Shown piece by piece: positions 1-11,489 of a stretch of DNA of 60,000 bases. The stretch comes from Cristatella mucedo (lineage: Eukaryota > Bryozoa > Phylactolaemata > Cristatellidae): contig WPIO01000157.1 of assembly GCA_009760855.2 (NCBI GenBank), forward strand, positions 331,001 through 391,000, in the 5' to 3' direction. The position numbers and the translations under genes are program-made. The notes beneath the pieces were generated by a model. It searched no databases. It was not told the DNA's origin and worked only from the letters and a program-made list of their open reading frames with translations. The first letter of the stretch is position 1. Each line of letters begins with the position of its first letter.

Positions 1-230
1 AGCCGAACATTGAAGAGAATACTGCTTGGCCTTTAATCAGAAAGTTGGCAGCCTCATTCTCCTCTTCTCAAACTTGCTCAGCCAGCACCTCTCACGTAGA
101 ACAGAAAATAGGGAGTCCTATTCCTAAATGGTTTTACTAGATGACCACTCCAGCTCCACTTTCAGCTTGGTACTGTTACAAAGATTGGAACGTGCTTCGA
201 TAAGGGAAACAGAAACGAAAGCTAGTCTGA
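1..230 (+). mobile_element. Decayed LINE fragment (family 1-like)
   Basis: Around 137-170 the plus strand reads like the LINE 1 passage LDDHISST (here LDDH replaced by a near match followed by SST). The rest of the stretch is too degraded to align by eye. It looks like an old internal piece of the reverse transcriptase frame with no 3' tail. Confidence 0.3.
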
Positions 231-345
231 GCATTTGAAATATGCAGTCTAGATTTCTGCAATCCTCTTCTTGCAGGTCTGCCTGCTCCAAAAGATACAA
301 GCTGTCGACTTTCAGGTCGTGAAAAAAACTCGGTTGCTATGCTTA

Positions 346-500
346 CCTAGTGTTAGCGGTGCAGCTGCTACATCAGCTGCCACTTCTTTCAGATCTGCAC
401 TGGCTCCTGATCGAGCAGTGTGCACTGAAGTCGCGGTTCTGTCCCCTCCCCTTTTCTTTGTTTTCTCACTCTGGCTTCCTGGAATACTAGTGGCAGCCAT
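346..500 (-). CDS. Candidate first coding exon of an unrecognised gene
   Basis: The minus strand opens with ATG at 500 in the context AGCAGATGGC and stays open for about 52 codons. The peptide is basic and Ala/Ser/Thr rich (begins MAATSIPGSQSEKTKKRGG). It then meets a good splice donor, CTAG|GTAAGC, at the 345/346 boundary. Any further exons would lie to the left of position 1. I recognise no domain. The points in favour are the start context, the donor and the lack of repeat similarity; a chance open frame of this length is entirely possible. Confidence 0.3.
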
Positions 501-753
501 CTGCTTCTCACCTGAACCTCCAGTTTAGTTTCTACAAGGCTTATACAGCTGTAGCTTGCATTCCGGCTAGCCGGTCAAATGGAACAACTAAAGTCAATCC
601 ATTATCCATCGGCAGTGCAGTGCACCGAACAGCATCGTGTTTACTCCTGTAACATCTTTTCACCGTTCTTTGTCTTGCTTGGTAACCACTACGAGGTTCA
701 GCCAAGACAGCTACTGAAGCAATTCATATACATATGCCTGTTTAAAAAATCAT

Positions 754-862
754 TTGTAAAGCACCCTAAACTTGCTCTATCCAGGCTGTGCCACGGGGCT
801 CATGCCCACGAACTTGGTCGTCGAAGGCAAGAACCTTAACCCTGGGTCAAACCTGTGCTTTG
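754..862 (-). mobile_element. SINE family A copy (tRNA head plus LINE 1 tail)
   Basis: On the minus strand an A-box-like GACCCAGGGTTAAGG is followed by a degraded B box (GGGCATGAGCCCC). A tail then carries TAGAGCAAGTTTAGGGTGC and TTTAC, a diverged form of the LINE 1 3' stem-loop. The order and spacing match the better preserved copies at 21067-21180 and 52019-52140. Confidence 0.55.
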
Positions 863-904
863 ATTTAAGCACATGTTACGATCGTCACTACGAGCTATGG
901 AGAT

Positions 905-1535
905 TCAAAACAGGCCATCCCGAGGCCCTGAACGGCCGAAATCTGCTGCATGTGATGTGCGACATATCAAATCACGTCCTTAGCCTTCGGCCGTGTCCTG
1001 CATCCTTCAAAAAGGCTGCTGTTAGGCCACACATTAAGAAGTCTATATTAGACCATGAGAACTGAAGTGGCCTCTGCTCAGTCTAGCTAACGCTGCTCTT
1101 ATCAAAGACACTGAAACAAGTAGTTGCAGACTAGCTAAAATCATATCTTAATAACTTCACAAAGTCGGCCCTTTTGCTAGCGTGTATTGAATTTTCCGTG
1201 AATGCTAACTGCTGAGCTACTACTTTGCTAGTTCAGCAGGATCTCTCGGCTGAGTTTGATACCATTGATCACTGAGTCCTTCTTGAATGCTAATCATTTC
1301 ACCTGAGAATCACTGCACTGTACAACAACGGTTTAGGTACTATCTCAGTAAGAGATTTAAAGCATCGATGTCAACAGACAGCAGCTTGCCAGGGAGCCTT
1401 CAAAATATAGGGTATTCCTGCGATCTGTGCATGATCTACATCTATTGACAATAGATGTGCTCTCCTTCTTGCCGATGTAATGGCAAAGCACAATTTATGC
1501 TTTTATTTTGACGAAGATTACATGCGGTTGTAATG
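905..1535 (+). pseudogene. Decayed LINE 1 reverse transcriptase
   Basis: Plus-strand remnants of the family 1 reverse transcriptase appear in order. FKKAAVRPHIKKS is at 1003-1041, followed by a LDLSAAFDTIDH-like stretch near 1240-1275 (CTCTCGGCTGAGTTTGATAC). A degraded FYADD region lies near 1495-1535. Several stops and frameshifts interrupt it. It is an old dead copy. Confidence 0.6.
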
Positions 1536-1995
1536 CAATGTAAAGCAATGTAATGTCTCTTTTTGTAACTCCACAAAGCCACTAAAACTAACAAGAGAAA
1601 AAGGCAGGAGATTTTTTCAATAGCTCAGTCAAAACCTGAGCGGCTTTCTGTTTGTACACGGCAGCCAAATGACTCCATCTCACGAAACAGTGACACATTA
1701 ACTAGCACACCTGAGTTAGGATGGCAGTCGAGAAAGTGAGTAGCATGGAGGTAGGGACATCAGAAAGGACGTGTGACCGTCAACAGCCGGAACTATGTCG
1801 TTGCATGAGCATTGTGGAAGTGAGTTCCACAGTTTATGACCTGTAGCAAAGTGCTAATGTTACCAATCGTCAGAAAGAACTAGAGTGGAACAGCTAAGTT
1901 TATTGTTCATAGAGGACCTGGGGGCATAACGATACTGAAACTGGTGCAGCAGTTCAGCTGGATTTGAGGGGGCCAAGCCACTGTTGGCTTAACAC
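1536..1995 (-). mobile_element. LINE 2 3' fragment, decayed
   Basis: This minus-strand fragment is colinear with other family 2 3' ends. It has an (ACATT)-like tail at 1536-1555, the stretch TCTTTTTGTAACTCCACAAA, then the region complementary to the frame encoding AELLHQFQ near 1950-1990. Best comparisons in this window are 48176-48715 and 54120-54600. Confidence 0.6.
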
Positions 1996-2634
1996 TGTAA
2001 GTATTGATCAACTAACAGCCATCGCTCCATCTCTTGGATTTGTTAACCAAACTCGTAGCCATATTCATTACCAGCAGTACGGCCTTAATTGCTTTATTAA
2101 CATCCTGGCAAAAACTGAACTAGAACTACAGTGGTCCATATAGTTCGATTGCATGCGGGTTGGTAGATCTCCTTTCCTAAACAGCTGTTGTAAGCATCGT
2201 CGAGAGGGGCCTGTGCACAGCTGTGGTCCGCTTCAAATGAGGCATTGACACAGGCCGATAACCCACTGGTGAACAGATGGTTGATTCACCATCAGGGTCG
2301 GCCAAGGCACAGCCGGATCGAGGAGAGGAGACTCGAGTGTGAGAAGAGGCGAAGGGAGTCGTGCATCTTTCGGTTCCGTGCGTCTTACAATAAACTGTTG
2401 GTGTTGGGCATCGGCTGGCTCTCTACTGTGCGAAACAAACGACAGTCCAGTCTAGACAAAACCAATGAGCAAGGAAGATCTTTACCTAACCTCTGTGGTA
2501 CGCAGTCCTTCATCTTAAATAGCGATCAGACGTGATGACTTTCTGTGCAAGCGGTCTTCTGGATCAAGCAGCTATCAAAGGCACCTAGTCCCGAGACCAC
2601 CATTTAGACCAGCAAAGTCATCTATTCCAGCCGT
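1996..2634. other. Intergenic stretch, nothing recognised
   Basis: An open frame of 96 codons at 2245-2535 has no recognisable motif, splice signal or repeat match. I see no gene here. Confidence 0.4.
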
Positions 2635-2700
2635 AAGGTTAGGGTGTCCTATGAGAAAGAATTTGGTTTTATTATCGCGAAACTTAATAAAACATGTTAC
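2635..2700 (-). mobile_element. Short LINE 2 fragment
   Basis: The minus strand matches the family 2 region encoding [16 protein letters not shown] at 6127-6177, with several substitutions. No flanking LINE sequence is obvious on the left. Confidence 0.45.
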
Positions 2701-3024
2701 GTCTGCAATGCTAGCACTCAGTTAATCAGTCACTCCAGCTGGCTCTGGTGGTTTAAATGACGGAAGTACAGCACAGCATTTAATCGTCAGCATATAAGTG
2801 AAAGCCGATGCAATAGGCATGCTCTGGCATCACTTTTTAACGAGGCTTGTTATAAATAGAGAACAGCTAAGGACCATGAATGTGAACGAGCCCTTGTGGA
2901 ACCTGTGGCTGACTATTCTCCCGGATGAGAGGATAGTCAGCCACGTGACATGGACTGAAAACAATCGGACCTGAGTCTGATTCGAACCACGCCAGCACCT
3001 CACCTGCCAGAATCAGCACTGCTA

Positions 3025-3100
3025 TACACCGTTCAAGTAGGATATCGTGATCAACAGTTTCAAAAGCAGCTGTTAGATCGAGCAGTGAATGTGCTTTGAT
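3025..3100 (-). mobile_element. Short LINE RT fragment
   Basis: The minus strand translates approximately as LDLTAAFETVDHDILLER, the conserved reverse transcriptase block with its catalytic Asp. It is in the opposite orientation to the LINE 1 remnant that follows at 3165-4064. That suggests a rearranged or twice-inserted region. Confidence 0.55.
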
Positions 3101-3164
3101 ACCCGGCCTAACAGTCAGGCCGAACTCTTAAATCTCTTGCAATATGTAAAGCAGAAATTTGCGT

Positions 3165-4064
3165 TCAGCTTAGATGGCAGCAAACTTTCTCAAATTGAGT
3201 GGCAATAAAGACAACTTACTAGTTATGGGAAAACTTGGTTTCATTCAGAAATTGGAAACCTAGCCCTCAATATGAGCCCGGCCAGAATATTTCTTGTAGC
3301 GTCTACATGTAATCTGACTGTCCTGCTTCAAAGTCACCTTTCACTAAATGACCATATCAGTTCCACATTCAAGCCTGTTGCCTTCACCTAGGTGCCATTT
3401 GAAAATGTGGGCTTTCTTAAACGAGGACACAACAGTTAAGCTGATCCCTACATTTTTTATATTAAGACTAGAATCCTGTAAATCACCACTTACTCGTTTT
3501 CCTGCATGTGCAACAAGATGCTTACAGATGGTGCTAAACTCGGCAGATAGGCTTGTCTGTCGCGAGCGTTGCAGTTACCATATTATATTTTTCTCACCGA
3601 CCTGTTCCGGCTCCCCATCAAGCAGCATATCGAACGACCTGTCACTGACTTTTAGGTCCCTCCATTCTCTTGCCTCTGGTGTGCCTATCCAACATATTTC
3701 TTAATCAGGCCAGGCACAGTGCCACCCAGTCGTCTGACTTAAGTCGTGAAGAAAGAAGAAGCTTTGAAATCGTGACTTCAGTTTGTATGCTTCTACAGCC
3801 TGGCATTCACGCTCGACTGAAGTCATCCCTAGAGTACACGACATTTAAAATGAAGCTAAAAACCAAGCCGTTCCTCACAGCATTTGCTTCATCCCTTCGA
3901 ATGGTCTTTTGCGTGCGTATACATGTAGACACTGCGCATGCTATCTCCAACCGATGGAAATTCTTTTTTTCCAGTGTGTATAAAGTACCTAGAGCGATTT
4001 TACTTCTCCAGTGCTGTATGCTCTTATGACTACTATTATCATTTATTATTATTATTATTATTGC
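3165..4064 (+). pseudogene. Decayed LINE 1 3' half with (ATT)n tail
   Basis: Plus-strand order matches 24360-25354: AANFLKL-like sequence near 3178, LLVMGK near 3222, the LDDHISST block near 3345, RLVCRER near 3552, TFRSLHS near 3650, FKMKLKT near 3847. The diverged tail GTATAAAGTACCTAGAG is near 3977 and (ATT)n at 4040-4060. Many indels and stops show it is dead. Confidence 0.7.
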
Positions 4065-4065
4065 A

Positions 4066-4479
4066 GATAAAGACTTCTTAAACCACTGTTAAAGCTAAAA
4101 TGTAGTACAAAAAACAGGCAGCATAAAATTTGGAAGTCAGTACCAGGTGTACAACCTGTAAGCTGCGATGAAACGTTAAGCAGAGATCATTTACAGCTCA
4201 CCTGCTGGAAAACGGCCTCCAGACCAGCCCTGTCGTTCAGGTCCACACAATGGACTGGCACTTTCTTTCCGACGAGGCTCTCCACACGTTTGATGCTTTC
4301 TGAAGCAATCAAGAGGTAAGCCTCAGAGTCGCAATCGAACCCGAGTCTGCACTACTCCTGGCACAAGACCCAGAAGAAGTTCTCTCCTGTCTAGCTGTTC
4401 ATTATTGCGTATTCGCTTGTAAGTCCCCCTGACAGGACACCGCAGCAATGTTTGGATCTGCACATCTACGAAGATCGCA
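4066..4479. other. Intergenic stretch, nothing recognised
   Basis: No coding frame, RNA gene or repeat match was recognised between the (ATT)n tail of the preceding LINE and the LINE 2 remnant that follows. Confidence 0.35.
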
Positions 4480-4850
4480 GCCTAAGCCAGGTCACACCCT
4501 TTGATATCCACTTCAGCAATAAAGTTGTGTCGCGGTTATGTAATACGGGGAGAGATTGATTCGAGAACGATCTTGCAGTAGCAGTATACCTAATGAAACC
4601 TTAGTCTGTTCTAACGAGCAAAGACTTCCTTCGAGCCTACACCCGGAAGCTTAAAAAAGCCAGAACAAAACAGACAGACGGTAAACAATTTACTGGCCAA
4701 TGCTGAGAGGTCTGACTTCCCAGATATTAAAACGACTCAGCCAAAAATTTTCAAGCCTTCTTTACTGAAACGATTGGCACATTCGTGCCTCAATGAAGTC
4801 CCCTCCGACTAAAGCGATTTCGGAATCACAACCTGTGACCTTCTTTAAAA
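4480..4850 (+). pseudogene. LINE 2 remnant upstream of the RT core (5' part of an interrupted copy)
   Basis: A plus-strand frame around 4640-4800 reads YTRKLKKARTKQ and later FQAFFTETIGT. It resembles the FSRFFVQKIDKI block that precedes the reverse transcriptase core in the intact family 1 frame. It is broken by stops. The element appears to resume at 5313 after a nested SINE and LINE 1 insertion, so I treat 4480-4850 and 5313-7045 as one interrupted copy. Confidence 0.5.
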
Positions 4851-4859
4851 GATTTTCCG

Positions 4860-4957
4860 ACGTTTCGGCATGCGGTGTAGCTACCTTAATGGTCGCCCCG
4901 ATCAAGGTCTGTCCGAGATCGTGGGCTCGAGCCCCGTGGCATATGTAAAGCGCCTGT
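4860..4957 (+). mobile_element. SINE family A, left part
   Basis: A degraded A box (CTTAATGGTCGCC) is followed by an excellent B-box region GGGCTCGAGCCCC. Then comes the start of the LINE-type tail, CATATGTAAAGCGCCTG. The tail is cut at about 4957 by a LINE 1 insertion and seems to resume at 5284. Confidence 0.65.
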
Positions 4958-5283
4958 ATATTATTCCCTACTTGCATCACAACATCCCCTGACTTGACCA
5001 CATTTAAAAAGAACTTAAAAACGCCTATTTAGGACAGCATTTAGTGGGTCCCTGTGATTCAACCTGTATGTGCTTATGCGTGGTGACACTGTGCATGCTA
5101 CCACTAACCAAGGTTGCATGCTGACCCTTTACATGTCATCCCTAACCATGTTATTCATATTGTTTATAAAGCACGATATTACTCACTATTTAATCGTGTT
5201 TCCCTTTGCAGCAAATGTAAAGCACCTAGAAAGAAATTGAATTCTCTGAGGGCGCTTTATCATGTGCATTATTATTATTATTA
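4958..5283 (+). mobile_element. LINE 1 3' end inserted in SINE A
   Basis: This 5'-truncated copy begins inside the codons for LPTC and continues through TSPDLTTFK (4987-5012). It then runs through the 3' UTR, the stem-loop (AAAGCACC ... GGCGCTTT, 5219-5260) and an (ATT)n tail ending near 5283. The inserted piece sits exactly between the two halves of a SINE A tail. Confidence 0.7.
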
Positions 5284-5312
5284 TAGATTAAGTCCTCTTA
5301 GGGTGCTATGCA
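5284..5312 (+). mobile_element. SINE family A, right part of tail
   Basis: TAGATTAAGTCCTCTTAGGG followed by TGCTATGC matches the second half of the SINE A/LINE 1 stem-loop tail. That is the half missing from 4860-4957. Confidence 0.55.
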
Positions 5313-7045
5313 AATGAATTACATTTTATATATTGTATCTAGTAAAATTATCTCATCTCCTGAAGACCCTATACCATTATCTCTGTGGTCTTCACTGGCA
5401 GACCAACTTAGCCCAGCCATAACCGAGTTTTGTAATGCTTCTCTGGAAAAAGGGGTCGTGCTCAAGTCCTTCAAATCGGCAATCGTTAGACCGATACTTA
5501 AAAAGCCTGGATTATACAAGAGGTCTTTGCAAACTATTGTCCAGTTTCCCTTCTTCCTTTTTTCCAGATTCTTAAAAACATTATTGCTAAGCAGCTGGTA
5601 TCACACATTGAAAACAATGAAAAATCAGAAAAAATTCAATTGGAGTTCAAGAGGCAGCACTCCACTGAAACTGCTCTCTTGCGTGTTACCGATGACACAC
5701 TATGCAGCAACGATGACGGGAATGTCACTGCCCTAGCTCTGCTAGATCTATCAGCTGCCTTCTACACCATTGAAACCGATGTCCTGTTTGAACGATTGAG
5801 AACAACGACCGGTCTGGCAGACGAGGCACTGACATGGTTTCAATCGTACTTGTCAGATCCTGTTCAATCCGTGTCAATGTGGGGGTCAGGTCTCACCCAC
5901 GAGACCGGTCACCTGTGAGTTCCTCAAGGGTCTGTACTCGGTCCCTTGCTGTTCTCCATTTATACACAACCTCTGGGTAAAGTGATTAAGGCCCACGGAA
6001 TACGATATCACTTTTATGCTGACAATACTCAGATGCAGTTGTCATTCAAACCGTCGGAATATGCGGCAGAAACTGATCAACTGAATGCTTGCCTTTCCAA
6101 TATTCAATCCTGGATAGAAAATTTCTTGAAATTAAACGACGATAAAACTGAACTGCTGCTCATAGGACACCCTAAGCATGTGGCTGGAAGGCTTTGCTCT
6201 TCTAATAGGTGATGCTGTTGTGCGACTCATCACCACGTGCTCGAAATTTATGTCATTTTCGACAACTGCCTTAATTTTAAAAGCTTCATTCAGAAGACTG
6301 CTTCTACAGCTAGCCATCACGTCCGATCCATATCTAAGATTAGATGTCTTCCACGGTGACTTGCAAAAAATTAACTAGCTCCTTAGTTCTGTCTCGGCTA
6401 GATTATTGTAATTCCCTCTTGGCTGGGCTACCAAAAAAGCAACTAGGCCACTGCAGATGGCTATGAATATGATTGCAAGGCTAGTTTGCAAATCTCAGAG
6501 GTTTGACCACGTGTCTCCTTTACTAAAAGAGCTAGGATGGGTGCCGGTTGATCAACAGATACAGAGCAAAGTTCTTACGCTGACCCACAAGGCCCGCCAC
6601 GGCTTGGCTCCTTCGTACCTAGCTGAACTGCTGCATCAGTTTCAGCCTCCTCGTGCCCCCAGGTCCTGTGTGGACGATAAATTAGCTGTTCCATTCATTC
6701 CTCCGCTTAAAGACCGTTGGCGATAGAAGCTTTAGCTCTGCAGGTCCTAGACTTTGGAACTCACTTTTACAATTCTGACGCAACGACATCTACTCTCCAA
6801 CTGCCGACTATTGCACATCTTTTTCAGCGGTCCTGAACTGCTACTTCTATGCTACTCACTACCTCAACGGCTCTCCTGACTCTGCTATGCTTCCCACTTT
6901 CTCTTTGTCGCTTGAGATGAAGTATGTTGGCCAGCGAATGCGTACCGAAAGCTGCTTATGCTGTGAGTGCGCTGTGCAAAGCTCTCCTGTGTAACACCCA
7001 CATAGTCTTTGTGGCTTTGTGGAGCTACAGACGGAGATACAAGAT
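5313..7045 (+). pseudogene. LINE 2 reverse transcriptase and 3' end, inactive
   Basis: This is the longest family 2 copy. Plus-strand blocks in order are DPIPLSLW (5359-5382), FKSAIVRPILKK (5470-5505), STETALLRVTDD (5659-5694), LLDLSAAFYTIE (5738-5773), [15 protein letters not shown] (5919-5963), [10 protein letters not shown] (6010-6039), [15 protein letters not shown] (6124-6168), then LKELGWVPVDQQ (6526-6561) and AELLHQFQ (6628-6651). The family 2 3' UTR ends with GAGCTACAGACGGAGATACA. The catalytic YADD is YADN, an in-frame TGA at 5916-5918 precedes VPQGS, and frames shift at several points. It is therefore not functional. The conserved blocks fit the CR1/L2 group of LINEs. Confidence 0.8.
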
Positions 7046-7465
7046 GATTGGGCAATTATGCAAAAGCTTGTTGAGTAACAAATGCATAGGTCTTCGGTCC
7101 TGGAAGACCTGGGCTTCTGAGGCCAGCCAGATATGCAGATATAGATTCCAAGCACAGGACTTACAAGCAGTATGTATGGTTGTATGCAGACTGAAAGGAT
7201 AGTTTAACTTACTGCGAACTCCTTTTGTGACATTCAAGGGTAGCTGTTGGATCATCATAGCTCTGCATCAAAGCCTAAACGTCATAGCCAGTAGCAGCCA
7301 GGCTGTGCATCGAGTTGCCTAGGCAACTAATTCATCCATTATAGAGTTGCCTCCTCATTATAGAACAGTCAGCTAATACTGGCTTTCACTCGCAAAAGAG
7401 CAACAGTCTTAACAATGGCTGGCCGACACCACATCGATTTGCAAGTCTGTTACCTTAGTCCCAAA
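7046..7465. other. Intergenic stretch, nothing recognised
   Basis: Open frames of up to 98 codons on both strands overlap the LINE 2 end and have no recognisable motif. Confidence 0.35.
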
Positions 7466-7640
7466 GTCTCAAAAAATACTTGCTGATTTAACAGCCTCTT
7501 TTGTATAGCGACAGAAGAGCCTTTACGGCTATCACCGATGCTTGCAGCAGCCATAAAGGTTCGCCCACTGCAGGATTCGAACCCACGACCTCGGGGCCGA
7601 GGTTTGTGAAAAGCAACCACCTTACCTAGTGTCACATAAC
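7466..7640 (-). mobile_element. SINE family B copy
   Basis: On the minus strand an A-box-like CACTAGGTAAGGTGG is followed by a perfect B box, GGTTCGAATCC. The family B body comes next (GCAAGCATCGGTGATAGCCG, then CTCTTCTGTCGCTATACA). It ends GAGGCTGTTAAATCA. It is colinear with 12868-13005, 25900-26025 and 59405-59575. Confidence 0.75.
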
Positions 7641-9120
7641 GTGTTTAGCACCAATCACGCAATTCAAAAGGGTTGTACGATTCTCTTTTCTTCTATGCGA
7701 TGAGAAAACTATTAATTCCTAATTACGATGCCACTGAATCAGGTACTTTTTTCAAAAGTGCTTTATAATCACTTTTTTATAAGCTCTTAACAGAAATCTT
7801 TTGCAGCTTAGTCCAGATATGGCAGTACTGTGATTAGGCTGTATGTTAAGATCCCTGTGCGACTGGCTGCTATTATTACTGGTAGGTCGCAATTATGGAA
7901 CAGGATATAGTTAGTATAGTTTAGTTATAGATCTTGTTTTTAAAAGGCATACGTAACGACACGTATGAAGGGGGCTGAGGAAAGCACAAACACACACACA
8001 CATACATACATACAGATACAGACAGTCACACAGAGACAGCAAGAGAAAGAGCAAGGGACAGACTCATAAGAGAGGAGAGAGAGGGGAGAGAGAGAGAGAG
8101 ATGTGTCCGATTCGGAAACAGAAGGAGCACTCATGGATATTTCCAGGTGTGCCTCTTTAGCATCCCCTAGCCTGGTCGCCTCATTTGGCCCTGATGCTGA
8201 AAAGGTTCACTGACCTGCAGGCTTCTTAGTCCCCACACAATGAAAACATGCTGGCGTCTCTAAAAGCAACGGTAGCTCCTTCAGGAAGCAAACAGCGAAC
8301 CTTCACACTGAAGGATAGCCACTAAAAAGTCCCCTAACTCCTCCCCTAACGAAATGGGTACACCCCATTTTAGTAAATACCGAAGTTCGATTGCAGCGAA
8401 GGCGCAGCCGCGATTCTCTTTTGACCCTTTTTAAAATGAGAGTAGGAGCTCACATTTTTGGAGAGTGCAGCTTCGTGCACACGGCTTGCTGCCGGATAAG
8501 AGAAACACGCGGAGCTTCCAGCCACAGGCTCTACAGTCTTCTCCAAAAACTAGTGGGTATATTTTTGGACAGCCCGAAGCCGTGTAACTTAAGGCTGTCG
8601 AGAAATGCCTCGACACACATCTTCTGCCTTGTGACATCGTTAAACTGGTACCAGCATCGTGAGAGCCTGTTGCAACTCACCCCAGGGATGGACACCAAAC
8701 CAGCAGGCCTATGGACTGATTAAAAAAAGTCTTCTCTCCTCAGCCGATCTAGAAAATCATGCCATGTGCTGCCCCAGTAGCCTTTCAGCTCCACCTGAAG
8801 AAAAAGGCAGTAGCCCCATTGCAGAATCAAGCTGAAGCTTTGCTGCTGCATGGTCGACGGTGTATCATCCGACACGCCTGCCGAGCAGCTCTGCTGCTTC
8901 TGTCAGGGCCCCTTCCCGGAAGCCTGGAGACCACAAGCGAGGGGTGGCAGTCTTTTCGGGGATGTCTATGGGTGATTATTGCAACACCGCCCGGTCTCCA
9001 GGTCACTTAGGCTATATGAGGCTAAAGCCCCTCCCCCAGCCCAACCAGAAGCAGCCAATCATTGGCAAGCTCGTTCCCGGCTGCCCACTGAGCATGGAAG
9101 CTTCGATGAGGGTATAACTT
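7641..9120. other. Intergenic stretch with short microsatellites
   Basis: It contains a short CA-rich patch (about 7987-8012) and a GA patch (about 8075-8102). From 8390 to 9115 overlapping open frames exist on both strands (up to 110 codons), but none has a recognisable domain, consistent splice phases or a repeat match. Confidence 0.35.
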
Positions 9121-9272
9121 AGGGTCTAACTGTCGCCCAGTCCTCGTGGCTCTGTGCTGTGACATTACCTCTTGCCAACAAAGAGTTCGTTGGGCTAGGG
9201 TCTAACTGTCGCCCAGTCCTCGTGGCTCTGTGCTGTGACATTACCTCTTGCCAACAAAGAGTTCGTTGGGCT
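9121..9272. repeat. Perfect 76-bp tandem duplication
   Basis: The 76-bp unit starting AGGGTCTAACTGTCGCCCAG occurs twice head to tail (9121-9196 and 9197-9272). By eye there is no difference between copies. Confidence 0.9.
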
Positions 9273-9480
9273 AATGCAATAGCGTCGGCATCGACTAAGT
9301 CAGCAAGGCACGCTATGCACACTATTTTTAGCCTAGCAATCGTCCATGGAGAGCAATGACGGTATCTTTAACACGGCAGTCGTGCTAATGAATGTTGAGC
9401 GAACCGCGAACCATAACAGATCATTGCATGGACACGGTCAATTGCCAAGAGACTAGCCAACAGCAGCTGATTACCAGCCA

Positions 9481-9484
<4 letters not shown>

Positions 9485-9528
<44 letters not shown>
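9485..9528. repeat. (CT)n microsatellite
   Basis: An uninterrupted CT dinucleotide array of about 22 units. Confidence 0.95.
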
Positions 9529-9531
<3 letters not shown>

Positions 9532-10690
9532 TTTCTTGCGAGGGTGGTCGAAATGGGTGAGATGGTACGATTCTTGCCTCTGGTTTTGTAAGTGGCTGAT
9601 TCTATTTCGGACTCAATCAATTTTGACAGCAGCGGGATCTCAATTCAAATAGGGTCCGTCACCATGCAAACAGCGATTAGCCTTACTCTTCGTAGCAGCA
9701 ATAGACGCCGTTATGCCGGAGCACGACTCAATGATGACATAAGGCTATCTACGATCAAAGGGTCAACAGCAGCATTGCCTCTCCTTTCCGACAACTGGCG
9801 CCTTGGTCTAGTGAATCGTCATCTCCTGAACAGTGGCTTCTAGTTTCCAAGCTGGCACTGTTGCAAGTTTACCAACTCCCGTGGCGTGGCGGCAAAATAA
9901 AATAAAAGCAGGTGTTGGTCGATTCAGTCAGCGGCTATCACCTCACCCCCATTTCGATGGAAAATGGAGGGTTGCCTTCTGCAGGCCTTGAAAACGAGGC
10001 TTGGTTCGTTAAGTGGCAAAGACCTTACCCCCAAGCTAAAGATTGGGAGAGTCACGGATGTGATGCATCAATAGCTACCAGCTGTTCACTGTGCTGGTCA
10101 GGGCTATCTGCAATTGGCAGAGCTGTGTCAGCCTACGCGAACCTCGCCTGCTCTGTTTAGTTCTGTACAGACGATGCTGGGTAGTCGCAGACGCTATCTC
10201 AGTAGTCAGCGCAGGTCTTGCAAAGCTGCACTGACGTTTCGAACCGCAAGTAGGAGCTGTGGTGCAAAGGCCTACTTTGAATAATTGAACTCTCAAATGG
10301 ATCCCAACTCGGTGGCTCTCTGTCAGATAAAGCTCGGGACAGACAGTTGCAGAGACAAGAGTGAGAGGCTGCTCTGCTACTGCATGAGCCAATAGCACTG
10401 TGGCTACATGAATAAGCCAGCATGCAGATTTTTGTACTACTCAAGACAAACTATACCACGATTAATTCACCTCTATCTATAAATGCGCCTCCTGCTACAT
10501 CAGTTTTCTCAACTCCTTTTCACCGTTTATCTCGTGATCACCGATGCCTCAACCTAGTTGCTGATAATCACACGCCTTGCCAGTGCAACATCAAAGCATA
10601 CACGATAAACGTGTGAGCTTAGCTTGCCTGCTCGACTGTTAAAAGAGGAGAAATAGATACCCTATGCTTAGCTTAGAAACCTTTCCTCTA
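9529..10690. other. Intergenic stretch, nothing recognised
   Basis: Several overlapping frames of 60-107 codons lie on both strands. None has a motif or a repeat match that I could recognise. Confidence 0.35.
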
Positions 10691-10788
10691 AATAAAAAAA
10701 CGGGAAGAGGAAAAAGAAAGAAAGATTCAGTGAGGGAAGGTAATAGAAAGAGAAGGCGAGAGAGGGAGAGGGGGGAGTAGGGGGCGAG

Positions 10789-10847
<59 letters not shown>

Positions 10848-11200
10848 AGACGATATGGAGAGAGAAGACCAGATAGAAAGGACGTGAGGCAGAGGGCGAG
10901 AGGGAATTCGAAAGAGAGGGTTCGAGAAAAAGAGAGGAGAGTGGAGAAGGGAGAGGGAGTGCAGGAGAGTTTGAGAAGGAGAGAGGGTGTGAGTGTGAAA
11001 GAAGGCGAGGGAGGGGGCGAGAAAGATAAGGCAAGAAAGAGAGGGTGAGAAAGCAGGGGGAGAGAGAATGACAGAGAGAGAGAGAGAGAGAGAGACGGGT
11101 GAGAGAAATGAGAATAGGGCGTGAAAGAGAGGGGATGAGAAAGGTCGTGAGAGAGAGAGAGAGAGAGAGGGGGGGAGAGAGAGCAGAGAGGGAGAATAGA
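10691..11200. repeat. GA-rich low-complexity block
   Basis: Purine-rich plus strand with a pure (GA)n core at about 10791-10842 and shorter (GA)n runs to 11180. A 131-codon Ser/Leu-rich frame on the minus strand is a by-product of the repeat. Confidence 0.9.
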
Positions 11201-11489
11201 AAAATATTTCGCCAGGCCTAAATCGCTAGATTATCTCGAAGTTCTCCCGGTCATTGATCAGGAGTATCGAACGCCTGGGTCAGACGGAACCGACTAGAGT
11301 CAACTGCCTGGGCATTACAGTAGAGAGCTTGTGCAGTAACTGATTAATGCACTTAGCAGCGGTATATCTAGCACCAGTCAACCTGATAGTTTTAAGGCCT
11401 CTTTGCTGGGCTTCTCAGTCGTAAGAGTAACTATGAGACCGTGCAGTGTGCGTAGGACATCACTGCTAAACATTGTCGTGCAATAATAA

